DNA from: an uncultured Saprospiraceae bacterium
GTDB lineage: Bacteria > Bacteroidota > Bacteroidia > Chitinophagales > Saprospiraceae
Direction: 5' to 3'
Assembly (NCBI GenBank): GCA_937934275.1
Contig: CALHAM010000012.1
Location: 1 to 64,000, forward strand
Length of the DNA stretch: 64,000 bases
Numbering within the stretch: the stretch's first letter is position 1; every line of letters starts with the position of its first letter. Shown one piece after another: positions 34,244 to 43,100 of this stretch. The notes beneath the pieces are model-generated. The model saw nothing but the letters and a program-made list of their open reading frames with translations. It had not been told where the DNA came from and did not search any database. A program made the position numbers and the translations under genes.

Positions 34244-34642
34244 ATGAAGCAATCTTTCGTTCTTTACAGTTTGTCCATCATTGGCGTGCTCCTGTTGGCC
34301 CACTGTCACAAACACGACAGCCCAAATGAGGCCGATGTAACCATCGCCATCACCTCCCCGCGCGAAGGGCAGCAGTTTCACGGCGGCGAGCAGGTGCCTA
34401 TTCGAGCCACTATTACCAGCTCGGTAATGCTGCACGGTTGGGCTGTAGAGATTCGCAAGAAGTCGGACGGGCAAATCCTATTCACAGAGGACTCGCACGA
34501 CCACAAAAAGTCATTCACCTTAGAAAGCTCCTGGAAGAATACCCTGAGTGAGCATGCCGACTTGATTTTGGAGGTATTTGCCCAAATAGACCACGACGGC
34601 AAGAAGACTTCCAAACAGGTAATGTTTCACGCTCATCCCTAA
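34244..34642 (+). CDS. Small Ig-like lipoprotein
   Basis: 132 residues with a lipoprotein signal (LLLAHC, Cys ~21). The remainder is a single beta-sandwich-like domain (VTIAITSPREGQQFHGGEQVPIRA, LHGWAVEIRKKSDGQ, SEHADLILEVFAQID) with a His-rich character. The 'I-SP-x-G-x-x-F' opening resembles bacterial Ig-like domains of the DUF4625 kind; exact family not certain. It is 23 bp upstream of the TraB/GumN-like gene and co-directional, so probably co-transcribed with it. Confidence 0.7.
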   Translation: MKQSFVLYSLSIIGVLLLAHCHKHDSPNEADVTIAITSPREGQQFHGGEQVPIRATITSSVMLHGWAVEIRKKSDGQILFTEDSHDHKKSFTLESSWKNTLSEHADLILEVFAQIDHDGKKTSKQVMFHAHP

Positions 34643-34665
34643 CCGTTCTTCAACCTAAGAGTTTT

Positions 34666-35586
34666 ATGTGGTCTGTGTGGCAAATGCTTGCCATGCTCTT
34701 GGCAGGGAGCTGTGTTTGGTCGTGTAGCTCTGCTCACAAGGCGCCTTCTGCCTCTGAGGCTTTTGTTCCTTTAGAGAAAGCACTGCTGTGGAAAATCAGC
34801 GGGCAAGGTCTAAAACAACCTTCGTACCTGTTGGGCACCATACACCTGCTCCCGAAGGAGCAGTTTCAGTTATCGGAGGGAACACAACAGGCCTTGAGCC
34901 AAGTAAGCCGCATAACCTTTGAAATCGATCTTCAGGAGATGGGTGGGCTTGGGATGCTCAAAGTGATGAACAAGACATTTATGAGCGGAGGCAAAACGCT
35001 GCGCGATCTGCTCTCGGAGGAAGACTACGCCTTCGTGCGCGAGCGCATGTCGCAACACGGCATGTTCCCCATGTCCACTTTGGAGCGGATGAAGCCCATG
35101 TTTGTCGCCTCCTTGCTGACGAACAAAGACGGCGAGGCGCTGGGTAGCAATAGCCGCATGACTTCGATTGAGATGGAGCTATATCAGTTGGCCCGCAAGA
35201 AGCGGCTGGCCACAGCCGGATTGGAAACCATAGACTATCAGCTCAGCCTTTTTGATACCATTCCCTACGCGCTTCAGGCCCGCATATTGGTAGAGCAATT
35301 GCGGCAGTATGAGGATATGAACAGTGAATTTGACCGCATGGTCACCCTGTATCGGCAAAAGGATCTACAAGCCATGGAGGCGATGACGCGCGAGGCATTT
35401 AAGCATGAGCCTTTGATTCAAGAAACACTCATCTATCGGCGCAACCGCGATTGGATCCCTATCCTCGTGCGGATGATGCGCGAGCAGCCAACGCTTTTTG
35501 CCGTTGGCGCAGGCCATTTGGGCGGAGCCAATGGGGTCATTGCTTTGCTGCGCCAAGAGGGCTATCGCGTGGTGGCTGTTGATTGA
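34666..35586 (+). CDS. TraB/GumN-family protein (putative lipoprotein)
   Basis: 306 residues. Signal-peptide-like start (MLAMLLAGSC, a lipobox-like LLAGSC). The TraB/GumN pattern is clear: LLWKISGQGLKQPSYLLGTIHLLP (conserved GTIH), EIDLQEMG, and the C-terminal RNRDWIPILVRMM with LFAVGAGHLGGANGVIALLRQEGYRVVAV (conserved GAGHL). Some Tiki/TraB relatives are metalloproteases that use the two conserved His motifs, so a protease activity is possible, but most bacterial members are uncharacterised. Converges on the minus-strand gene 18 bp downstream. Confidence 0.85.
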   Translation: MWSVWQMLAMLLAGSCVWSCSSAHKAPSASEAFVPLEKALLWKISGQGLKQPSYLLGTIHLLPKEQFQLSEGTQQALSQVSRITFEIDLQEMGGLGMLKVMNKTFMSGGKTLRDLLSEEDYAFVRERMSQHGMFPMSTLERMKPMFVASLLTNKDGEALGSNSRMTSIEMELYQLARKKRLATAGLETIDYQLSLFDTIPYALQARILVEQLRQYEDMNSEFDRMVTLYRQKDLQAMEAMTREAFKHEPLIQETLIYRRNRDWIPILVRMMREQPTLFAVGAGHLGGANGVIALLRQEGYRVVAVD

Positions 35587-35604
35587 GCTTGGCCTACCAA
35601 ACGA

Positions 35605-36507
35605 TTATTCTACCACAAAAATGGATAGACGCCCATCCGGGCTAATGGCTATTCGGCTGATGGTTCGAATGCCATAAGGCGACAGATCCGTTACAGGCAC
35701 CCAGTCTCTTTGTCGGTGCGGATGAAATTGCAACAAACGGCTGCCGTGACCTACCCAATAGGCGCCGTCGGGCAGCAGGGCGAAATCTTCGGTGCCCTCC
35801 GGCATCCGAATAAGTGTTTCGGCAACACCGCGAGTTGGATCATAGGTTTTTAAATACGCTCCCTGACCGACTATTTTTTGAACAAAAGATAGGCGGCCAT
35901 CCGGTGTCTTTTGCAAGCAACGCCCAATGCCGACAGCCACTTTGCGGAGGCCTAAGAGAGGAATACTCGCCAAGGCGAGAGCATGCGCATACTCACTGTC
36001 GCCTACTAAAAAAAGCGCCAGTAAAGTATCGCGCAGCCAACAGTAGTAGCCAATATTGTTCACATCGGACAACAGAGGATATCCGGCCGACGAGCGGTCT
36101 AAGGGAAGTGCCCACAAACGCTGCTGACCGTTGGCCTCCACGCGCACGGCCGAGAAATGCTTGCCATCGGGCATACGCGCAGGTGAGTATTCTGAGGTAG
36201 TCGTAGCCGTTACTCGCGTTATGGTGTTCAACAGCAAATTGAGGGCATAGAGGTCGGTCTGGGTGGTATCGGGCGGTTGTTGTACGGTTAGATAGACTTC
36301 GTGAGGCGAAAAGAAGCACGGCTGGTTGTTGTATCCCTCTGGGTTAAAGGCCGTTAGAAAACGCGGCGCAAAAGGATGCCAAAGGCTATCGAGGCGCTGG
36401 TTGATGGAGAAAAGCAGCAGATCGTAGTGAGGCAACCGCTGTGCAGACAAAAGCACCGCCCAACCCATACAAAGTACTTCGAGGCACAAGAACCGTAGTT
36501 TTCTCAT
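35605..36507 (-). CDS. Secreted TolB-like beta-propeller protein
   Basis: 300 residues with a signal peptide (ends ~LLSAQ, 23). Internal repeats of WD/PD40 character: FSPHEVYLTV, YSPARMPDGKHFSAVRVE, KTPDGRLSFVQKI, LLPDGAYWVGHGSRLLQF, ISPDGRLSIFVVE. These form propeller blades as in TolB, used to bind partners rather than to catalyse. No neighbour gives a function. Upstream on the minus strand a well-spaced promoter is visible (36512-36542). Confidence 0.7.
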   Translation of the reverse strand: MRKLRFLCLEVLCMGWAVLLSAQRLPHYDLLLFSINQRLDSLWHPFAPRFLTAFNPEGYNNQPCFFSPHEVYLTVQQPPDTTQTDLYALNLLLNTITRVTATTTSEYSPARMPDGKHFSAVRVEANGQQRLWALPLDRSSAGYPLLSDVNNIGYYCWLRDTLLALFLVGDSEYAHALALASIPLLGLRKVAVGIGRCLQKTPDGRLSFVQKIVGQGAYLKTYDPTRGVAETLIRMPEGTEDFALLPDGAYWVGHGSRLLQFHPHRQRDWVPVTDLSPYGIRTISRIAISPDGRLSIFVVE

Positions 36508-36511
36508 GCAG

Positions 36512-36542
36512 CGAAATTACACCGATGGGAAACAAACGCAAA
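36512..36542 (-). promoter_or_regulatory. Promoter of the propeller gene (-33 TTTG, 19 bp, -7 TAATTTCG)
   Basis: Minus strand: TTTG at 36539-36542, 19-nt spacer, TAATTTCG at 36512-36519 (one mismatch to TAnnTTTG), 4 nt before the ATG. The spacing fits the Bacteroidota consensus; the very short leader implies a nearly leaderless message. Confidence 0.45.
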
Positions 36543-36560
36543 GGCAACAGCGCAGTGCCT

Positions 36561-37181
36561 TTAAGTTTTGTAATCTAAAATGGACAGGGTGTGGGTGCAA
36601 GAGCGCAAGTCTTCCGGGATGTTGGAGGCAATAACGATAAGGCGCCCCGCACTGTGGGCCTGCAGCAGTTCGGCAAACCAACGCGCCCCTGCTGCATCCA
36701 GATTGGTCGTTGGCTCGTCTAACAGCAACAAAGGCGCCTCCGTACAAATGGCCAATGCAAGCCGAACGCGTTGTTTCATGCCCGAACTGAAAAAGCGGAT
36801 GGCCTTGTGGTGCGCGCCTTTCAAGCAGAGGAGGTCCAGCACGGCTTCGGCCTTCAAATGGTTGCGGAAGGGCCTCATCTGCTCGTGAAAATGCACCAGC
36901 TCGCTTAGCGTGAGCTCCTCGATCAGTTCAATGTAGGGCGCCGCCATACTCACTCGGCGATAAACAACATTAGGTTCCAAAAATCGACCGCTTTCTTCAA
37001 AGGAAATTTTGCCCTTCGACAAAGATAAATGCCCTGAAAGGACCCGCATCAGGGTGGATTTGCCGGACCCGTTGGGGCCACACACACCGTAGCACATACC
37101 CGATTCGAAGCGGTAGGTTATCCCCCGAAAAATCCACTCGTATCCGAAGCGTTTGCCGGCTTGGGTTAGAACAATGGTCAC
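36561..37181 (-). CDS. Orphan ABC transporter ATPase
   Basis: 206 residues, GTG start at 37181 that overlaps the lpxA stop by 4 bp. Walker A GPNGSGKSTLMR (~34-45), signature FSSGMKQRVRLA (~129), Walker B LLLLDEPTTNLD (~150) and switch His-like IVIASN. No permease or binding protein is encoded next to it, so it may pair with a distant membrane protein. Its co-translation with lpxA suggests an envelope-lipid or envelope-protein transport role, but the substrate is unknown. Confidence 0.85.
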   Translation of the reverse strand: MTIVLTQAGKRFGYEWIFRGITYRFESGMCYGVCGPNGSGKSTLMRVLSGHLSLSKGKISFEESGRFLEPNVVYRRVSMAAPYIELIEELTLSELVHFHEQMRPFRNHLKAEAVLDLLCLKGAHHKAIRFFSSGMKQRVRLALAICTEAPLLLLDEPTTNLDAAGARWFAELLQAHSAGRLIVIASNIPEDLRSCTHTLSILDYKT

Positions 37182-38035
37182 TCTTGGTCGTATTTTTCCA
37201 TAACAGAGGAGTCGGCTTGGCTTCCTCCGGTCATGGGCTGATGATTCATATAACGAAGCCCCCTAATCAAGCCGCGCTTACTGGACTGGACGAAGGCCAA
37301 CACCTCATCGCGATAATCAGACTTTTCGATTTGCTCTTCGATGAGGCGAACGGCTTTTCGAACGCTCAAACCGCGCACAAAAAGGAGGCGATAGATGTCT
37401 TCCAGATGATGAATAACTTGGCGAGAAAAGATGCTCCGATGTAGCCCTACCCGATTGACCCCCATGTAGGACAGTGGCTCGCGCGCAGCCATAATGTATG
37501 GCGGAACATCCTTGCGCACTAAGGAGCCGCCACTGATCATCACATACTTACCAATTTGAACAAACTGGTGTACTGCCGTCATGCCGCCTAAACGCGCATA
37601 GTCATCAATGCGAATGTGCCCTGCCAGAGTCGTATTGTTGGCCAGAATACACGACTTTCCAATAAAGCAATCGTGGGCCACATGCACGTAAGCCATAAGC
37701 AGACAGCGGTCACCAATCACCGTGCGCCACGCCTCTTTAGTACCGCGATTAAGGGTGCAGAACTCGCGGACAATCACCTCGTCGCCAATCTCAAGCGTGG
37801 TATTCTCGCCTTGATATTTTAAGTCTTGTGGAATAGCTCCTACGACAGCACCTGGAAAGACCTTACACCCGTTCCCTATACGAGAGCCATTCATGATGGT
37901 AACATTGTTGCCTATCCAGCAATTGTCGCCGATAACAACATCTTCCTCAATGACACTAAAAGGCCCAATAGTTACATTTTTCCCAATGCGCGCCTTGGGA
38001 TGCACGTGGCGCAAGCGCTTAGACAAGAAGAACAT
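37178..38035 (-). CDS. lpxA: UDP-N-acetylglucosamine acyltransferase LpxA
   Basis: 285 residues from the ATG at 38035. A TTG at 38113 overlapping the upstream stop would add 26 hydrophobic residues not seen in the family. Left-handed beta-helix hexapeptides (IGKNVTIGPFSVIEEDVVIGDNCWIG, IGNGCKVFPGAVVG) and the catalytic His in YVHVAHDCFIG identify it. It transfers a hydroxyacyl chain from ACP to UDP-GlcNAc, the first step of lipid A synthesis. The C-terminal ~20 residues (MTGGSQADSS onward) are an extension. It follows lpxC/fabZ as in other Bacteroidota. Confidence 0.93.
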   Translation of the reverse strand: MFFLSKRLRHVHPKARIGKNVTIGPFSVIEEDVVIGDNCWIGNNVTIMNGSRIGNGCKVFPGAVVGAIPQDLKYQGENTTLEIGDEVIVREFCTLNRGTKEAWRTVIGDRCLLMAYVHVAHDCFIGKSCILANNTTLAGHIRIDDYARLGGMTAVHQFVQIGKYVMISGGSLVRKDVPPYIMAAREPLSYMGVNRVGLHRSIFSRQVIHHLEDIYRLLFVRGLSVRKAVRLIEEQIEKSDYRDEVLAFVQSSKRGLIRGLRYMNHQPMTGGSQADSSVMEKYDQE

Positions 38036-38109
38036 GTATGGGAAGATAAAATTTGAAGTTATGAGTAAAACGGGCACTAATATGGTCGCGCATATTCGAC
38101 CGTGTGCGA

Positions 38110-39513
38110 TCAAGGCTCAGGTTCTTTGGTCCGGCGAATGATTTGAGCCGTTAGTTCGCTTTCTGACACGATTCTGCTGCCCACGTATGCGGCACCCTGC
38201 ATGTGTACAATGCCCCGCCGAATAGGTTCGAGCAGTTCCATCTTCAAAATAAGCGTGTCGCCCGGCACTACTTTAGATTTGAAGCGGGCATTTTCGATTT
38301 TCAGAAAATAGGTGTCCCAGTTTTGAGGGTCGTCTACAGCGTTGAGCGCCAGGATACCGCCTGTTTGAGCCATCGCTTCTATTTGTAGAACTCCGGGGAA
38401 TATAGGATTGCCCGGAAAATGCCCTTGGAAAAAAGGCTCGTTTATCGTAACATTCTTCACCCCCACCACGTGAGTATCGGTCAGCTCAATGATCTTATCC
38501 ACCAGAAGGAACGGATAGCGATGCGGCAGCAAGCGGCTGATGCTGTTGATATCGAAAAGCGGCTCCTTGTCGGGGTTGTATTTGGGCACCCCAAAAAGGC
38601 GGCGCTGCTCCATAAGGTTTTTCTTGAGCAGCTTGGCAAACTCAATGTTGGCCGTATGACCGGGTTTCGTTGCTACGATTTTTCCTCGGATAGGCCGACC
38701 TATTAAGGCCAGATCGCCGATGATATCGAGCAGTTTGTGACGGGCAGGCTCGTTAGAGAAGCGCAGTTGAACGGTATTAAGCACTCCTTCTGACTCGACG
38801 CGGACGGAGGGCTTGCCCATTTTCCGGGCTAAGCGATCCAGTTCGTCAGGGTCTACTGGCCTATCGGCAATTACGATGGCATTATCTAAGTCGCCGCCGC
38901 GGATCAGACCCATATCCAACAGTTTTTCCAACTCGTGCAAAAACACAAACGTTCGGCAAGGAGCAATCTCTGTGCGATACCCCTCTAAATGAGACAGCGT
39001 AGCATATTGAGGACCTAACACTTTGGAGTTGAAGTCAATCATAACGGCCACCTCAAAATTCTCGGAGGGCAGCGCTAGCAGTTCCGTTCCAGACACTTCG
39101 TCTTTGTAGGCGATAGGCTCCGTAATCACAAAGCACTCCCGTTCGGCATCTTGCTCGACCCGACCGGCCTGGTCGAGCGCTTCGACGAAAGGCAGCGCCG
39201 TACCATCGGCAATAGGAATTTCAGGGCCGTTAACTTCCATGAGGATATTATCTATGCCCGACCCCATCAATGCCGATAGGACGTGTTCAACAGTAGCCAC
39301 CTGAGCATTCCCTTGGCGCAGCGTGGTCCCTCGGTTGGTGGAAGCCACCAGCTTAACATCGGCAGGTAGGATGGGCTGATCGGGTAGGTCGATGCGCTGA
39401 AAGCGATAGCCGTGATTGGGCGGGGCGGGCTTAAAGGTCAGCGTTACCGGCTTGCCAGTGTGCAAACCTACGCCTCGAACGGTTATCGGATGCTGAATGG
39501 TGGTTTGTTTCAT
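38110..39513 (-). CDS. lpxC/fabZ: Bifunctional LpxC/FabZ
   Basis: 467 residues from the ATG at 39513; an upstream TTG reading adds unrelated residues. Residues 1-~300 are Lpx[11 protein letters not shown] and [12 protein letters not shown] supply the zinc His and Asp ligands. The C-terminal ~140 residues are Fab[14 protein letters not shown] (catalytic His) and [22 protein letters not shown] (catalytic Glu). LpxC deacetylates UDP-acyl-GlcNAc, the committed lipid A step; FabZ dehydrates hydroxyacyl-ACP in fatty-acid synthesis. The fusion is a hallmark of Bacteroidota and joins competition for the shared hydroxyacyl-ACP pool. Confidence 0.96.
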   Translation of the reverse strand: MKQTTIQHPITVRGVGLHTGKPVTLTFKPAPPNHGYRFQRIDLPDQPILPADVKLVASTNRGTTLRQGNAQVATVEHVLSALMGSGIDNILMEVNGPEIPIADGTALPFVEALDQAGRVEQDAERECFVITEPIAYKDEVSGTELLALPSENFEVAVMIDFNSKVLGPQYATLSHLEGYRTEIAPCRTFVFLHELEKLLDMGLIRGGDLDNAIVIADRPVDPDELDRLARKMGKPSVRVESEGVLNTVQLRFSNEPARHKLLDIIGDLALIGRPIRGKIVATKPGHTANIEFAKLLKKNLMEQRRLFGVPKYNPDKEPLFDINSISRLLPHRYPFLLVDKIIELTDTHVVGVKNVTINEPFFQGHFPGNPIFPGVLQIEAMAQTGGILALNAVDDPQNWDTYFLKIENARFKSKVVPGDTLILKMELLEPIRRGIVHMQGAAYVGSRIVSESELTAQIIRRTKEPEP

Positions 39514-39608
39514 TCTGTTGTGAACGGTCGTCCTTTTTAAAACGCGAAGGTAGTGAACACGTTGTTTTAAGCTACCCAATGCCTGAGCGCTGGCTTCTGT
39601 TCACCCTG

Positions 39609-42182
39609 CTAAAACTCCGTAGATAGGCGAATGCGCACTCCCCATTTCGCCACAAAGGGGTGCTCGGTGTAGGTGAAACGCCGCAATAGGTCAATGCGAA
39701 CGATTCGGAAGATGTTGGCCACTCCCACGCTGCCTTCTACATAGGGAGGCTTGTCCAAAGCATAGGTCGCGGGAGTACCATCTTCATACGTAGGCAGATG
39801 CAGCAGCTGATTGTGTTCGTTGGGCCGATTTCGCTCGCTTAAACCTCCCCATAACGCCTTAATGGTAAACACTTCGCGCCATTTGAGCCGGCGCAAAAGT
39901 GGCACGCGCCCGAAGAACCACCCCCCGAAATTGTGGTAATAGCTAACGGCAGCATAACGGTCGCTGATAAACTCTAAAAAGTTCATGAGGTTGTACGACT
40001 CGCGCTGGTAGGTATACGTTTGGTTGGCGCGATGGATGATCAGCATCGGATAGGGCGCCTGCCCAAACACCTGCCCCGCCTCAACGATAGTATAGCCTTG
40101 TCCGAGAATAGGGTAGAAGAATACCTTGCGAACGTTGGCGCGCAGGATGTGGTAATTGTACTCACTGCCCAATACGCCGCGTATGCCGACGTCGTAGGCC
40201 AACTCCCAAACCGGGTATTTTGTCAAAATAGGTGTGCGGTAGTTCGGCCCGTCGTAAAACTTCTCATTGGGCGCGTAGCGCAGGCGAATCCCCACTTCAC
40301 TGGCCATGAGGTCCGTTTTATAGCGCGTTTCGCCCTGATCAGTGTAGTCGAAAAGCAAAACACCTGCTGGATTCTGACGCGTGTTCCGAAGCGTAAGGCG
40401 CCACGAAAAGCCGCTCAAAAACTCGCGTCGGTACTCCAAGCCATAGGTGTTTTTGTAGATCATTCGATTGTTTAAGCCGCGCTTGAGCGATAAAAAGAGA
40501 TTGTCTTCGTTGACGAATTGCAGCCCTTGCCCCGGGATCTCAATGTCGTTCTGATGCCATAGCCGAAGATGGTGAATGGGGAAGAGCCGCACTTTTTCTG
40601 GGCCAAACGAATAGGTGATGGCCTCCATGCCCTTCCAGCGCTGATCGCCCATCCCATAGGCGGCATAGCCTTCAAATGCTAAACGCGTGCTGAAGTGGTA
40701 ATTGGTACGGCCTCCAAAGCGCAAACGCAATCCCTCAATAGGGTTGAAGCTATAAAAAGCATTGGCCGGTCCCACGTCTATCCCTCCTATTGTGGTATAG
40801 CCCTCGAAAAGAAAACGCACACTCTTGACGAGGCGCTTGAACCTGCGGTCGCGGTTGAGGCTATCTATGGTTTGCTTCAGACCGATTTCGCTGCGGTTTA
40901 GCTCAATATGGCGGTTTTGGCTCCAAAATCCCTCGTCGCGCAGCAGAGCGTCTGCATCGCGCACTACCGCCTGCAGCGGCACAAATAGCGAGTCGGCTAT
41001 TGCCTCACAGAGACGGTAGGCGCGATAGCTCGTTACCTTGTTGCCCAGCAGCGACCGCGCCTTTGCGCTGTTCGAAAAGCCAAACTCAATAGATACTTCC
41101 TCGCGACTGGGCATAAGCACTCGGCTACCATCGGCCGAAGTTATCCAGGCGTACTCCTGAGTCAGCTGCATGTTATTGACCCAGTTGAGATTGATCTCGG
41201 GCGGCACACCAACTTCAATGCGGCGCAGGGCATAGGAAGAGTCAAGGGTTATCCACAAGTGCCCTGTAAAAGCTATGTCCGTTTTCACCCGCGGAGCAAA
41301 GTACACGCGCGCACAAGGTGTATCCTCCACAAGGGTAGTGTCTTGAATGTAAAAACGGTAGATCTGAGGCGAAATCGGACTGAGCGGGCCTACGAAACGC
41401 ATATTGAGCAGCTCTACAGCGCCGTCGTAAAAATCGGCCTCCGCATAAAGGGCATCGATAAAATTGGAAATACCTATCACATTGAACGCCTCTTCGAAGA
41501 CTACATGCCGCTCCGCGCGCACGTACTCGCGCCGAGTACTCGGAGTACTGCGGTAATATACGTCGGAGAGCAGCTCGCGCATGTAGAGTAAAACATTGAC
41601 TTTCTTATCGATCTGGCTCGTATCGGCATTGTCAAAAATGACTTTGAAGCGGCGTAGCAAAGGGTTGTTGCGCGTCTTTTCCGTAACATTGTTCAGCGCA
41701 AAGCCAATCTTTTCGTACTTCTCGCATTGGTAATACGAAAGCGCCTCCGGCCGGTTTTTGCTCTTATTCTCAATGGCTTTTCGGATGAGGGCTACTGCCG
41801 GGTTATCTTTGTTTCGGTAGTGCTCTACTCGAATAGTTACCTCTTGAAGCATTGAGGAGGCTTCCCGCAAGGAGATGACCAAATCGTTGTCGGCTCCAGG
41901 GCGCAGCGGGAGTTCTTGGGGCGCGTATCCAACATAAGTAACGCGCAGCGTCAGCGGGCCGGGCACTGTCGTTTGGAGGGCAAACCACCCGCTCGCATCG
42001 GCGCGAGTGACCGCATTGACCTCTACGATCCGAACGGTGGCGAAGGGAAGCGGCTCCTCCGTCAGCGCATCTAAGACGCGCCCGCGCACAGTTGTAAATT
42101 GAGACGACTGGCCAGTAGAAACAAGGGGGAGTAAAACAAGCGAGATTAACTCAAAAAAAAATAGAAATGGTTTTATTCGCAT
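39609..42182 (-). CDS. DUF5686-family outer-membrane beta-barrel with carboxypeptidase-regulatory-like domain
   Basis: 857 residues from the ATG at 42182; an ATG at 42200, six codons earlier, is possible. Signal peptide ends ~STGQ. An N-terminal CarboxypepD_reg-like domain (~27-110; VRGRVLDALTEEPLPFATV, LRVTYVGYAPQELPL) is followed by a segment with VEHYRNKDNPAVALIRKAIENKS and YYQCEKYEKIGFAL, typical of the DUF5686 family, and a long C-terminal barrel ending in an aromatic residue (LSTEF). The family is Bacteroidota-specific and uncharacterised; an outer-membrane location is likely. It ends the minus-strand operon that begins with the sphingolipid genes. Confidence 0.82.
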   Translation of the reverse strand: MRIKPFLFFFELISLVLLPLVSTGQSSQFTTVRGRVLDALTEEPLPFATVRIVEVNAVTRADASGWFALQTTVPGPLTLRVTYVGYAPQELPLRPGADNDLVISLREASSMLQEVTIRVEHYRNKDNPAVALIRKAIENKSKNRPEALSYYQCEKYEKIGFALNNVTEKTRNNPLLRRFKVIFDNADTSQIDKKVNVLLYMRELLSDVYYRSTPSTRREYVRAERHVVFEEAFNVIGISNFIDALYAEADFYDGAVELLNMRFVGPLSPISPQIYRFYIQDTTLVEDTPCARVYFAPRVKTDIAFTGHLWITLDSSYALRRIEVGVPPEINLNWVNNMQLTQEYAWITSADGSRVLMPSREEVSIEFGFSNSAKARSLLGNKVTSYRAYRLCEAIADSLFVPLQAVVRDADALLRDEGFWSQNRHIELNRSEIGLKQTIDSLNRDRRFKRLVKSVRFLFEGYTTIGGIDVGPANAFYSFNPIEGLRLRFGGRTNYHFSTRLAFEGYAAYGMGDQRWKGMEAITYSFGPEKVRLFPIHHLRLWHQNDIEIPGQGLQFVNEDNLFLSLKRGLNNRMIYKNTYGLEYRREFLSGFSWRLTLRNTRQNPAGVLLFDYTDQGETRYKTDLMASEVGIRLRYAPNEKFYDGPNYRTPILTKYPVWELAYDVGIRGVLGSEYNYHILRANVRKVFFYPILGQGYTIVEAGQVFGQAPYPMLIIHRANQTYTYQRESYNLMNFLEFISDRYAAVSYYHNFGGWFFGRVPLLRRLKWREVFTIKALWGGLSERNRPNEHNQLLHLPTYEDGTPATYALDKPPYVEGSVGVANIFRIVRIDLLRRFTYTEHPFVAKWGVRIRLSTEF

Positions 42183-42219
42183 GGCATTCTTTATCTTCAT
42201 AAGAAAGAACGGGAAAGCT

Positions 42220-42615
42220 TTAAGGTTCGTTGGGTAAAGTAAATACGAAATGGCGGTTAAACAAAAAAATGACATACCAAGCCAGGAGGGCTACACTAAT
42301 GCGCGAAAACCAAGGCGACAGGCCCAGCTCGTCGCAAAGCAGCCAAACTCCGCCAGCGTTTAGGCCCAAGCCCAACAAAACACCGGTGCCATACCGAGCA
42401 CCTAACTTCTGCCAAGGAGTGGCGTCGCCCAGGCCAAATACCCAGTGTTTTTGAAGGTAAAAAGCTACTACAGCACCTACCGACCAACCGACAAGCGTTG
42501 ACCCTCCCGCATGCGCCGTAGCGCAAAAAAGCGCGTAAAACAGCCCGAAATCTACAATCGTTGAGCCGAGTGAACTCAGCGAATACTTGAACAACAGGTA
42601 CCTATTTGGGTGCAT
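42220..42615 (-). CDS. GtrA-family membrane protein
   Basis: 131 residues with four membrane segments. Characteristic YLLFKYSLSSLGSTIVDFGLFYAL, YLQKHWVFGL, a Gly-rich third segment and FNRHFVFT. GtrA proteins are thought to flip polyprenyl-phosphate-linked sugars across the membrane or to assist in transferring them. In this operon it could serve sphingolipid or lipid A glycosylation, but that is inference. It lies 8 bp after pgpA. Confidence 0.85.
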   Translation of the reverse strand: MHPNRYLLFKYSLSSLGSTIVDFGLFYALFCATAHAGGSTLVGWSVGAVVAFYLQKHWVFGLGDATPWQKLGARYGTGVLLGLGLNAGGVWLLCDELGLSPWFSRISVALLAWYVIFLFNRHFVFTLPNEP

Positions 42616-42623
42616 GTATTATA

Positions 42624-43100
42624 TTAGCGACATATCCACCAAAAAACCTGCCACGATAAAAAGGCATAAGCCCCTGCCAAGATGTCATCTAACATTACAC
42701 CCCATCCGGCCGGCAGGTTTTCTAAAGAACGAATGCCCAATGGTTTGGTTATGTCGAACAAGCGAAACAATAAAAAGATAATCACCCAAGCCTCCCCTTC
42801 GACCGGCGCTGCCCAAAGGGCGAACCACATGCCCACCATTTCGTCTAACACCACTGGAGAAGGGTCTTTGCCCCACAGCGCCTCCGCGCGCGGCACGCCC
42901 AATATACCTACACCCATAGCAACAAAGATGACTACCCCTAACAAGATCGGGAAAAACGCAGGCGCAACCCAAGCAAGCCCTGCAGCCAGCAGCCAAGCCA
43001 GCGCAGCCCCCCAAGTACCCGGCGCTATCGGCAGCCAGCCAGCACCAAAACCACACAGCACCCACAAGAGCCAACGGTGCCTTTGTTCAGAGCCAGCCAT
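42624..43100 (-). CDS. pgpA: Phosphatidylglycerophosphatase A-like protein
   Basis: 158 residues from the ATG at 43100, 14 bp before the end of the upstream reductase gene. An alternative ATG at 43139 is less likely. The family pattern is visible: FGAGWLPIAPGTWGAALA, PSPVVLDEMVGMWFALW with the catalytic acidic pair, and FRLFDITKPLGIRSLENLPAGWGVMLDDILAGAY. PgpA removes the phosphate of phosphatidylglycerophosphate. In a sphingolipid operon it might act on a related lipid phosphate, but there is no direct evidence. Confidence 0.85.
   Translation of the reverse strand: MAGSEQRHRWLLWVLCGFGAGWLPIAPGTWGAALAWLLAAGLAWVAPAFFPILLGVVIFVAMGVGILGVPRAEALWGKDPSPVVLDEMVGMWFALWAAPVEGEAWVIIFLLFRLFDITKPLGIRSLENLPAGWGVMLDDILAGAYAFLSWQVFWWICR

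Noticed and set aside
38036-38113. TTG start of lpxA overlapping the lpxC/fabZ stop
   Set aside because: It would add 26 hydrophobic residues that LpxA proteins do not have; the ATG at 38035 gives the expected N-terminus.
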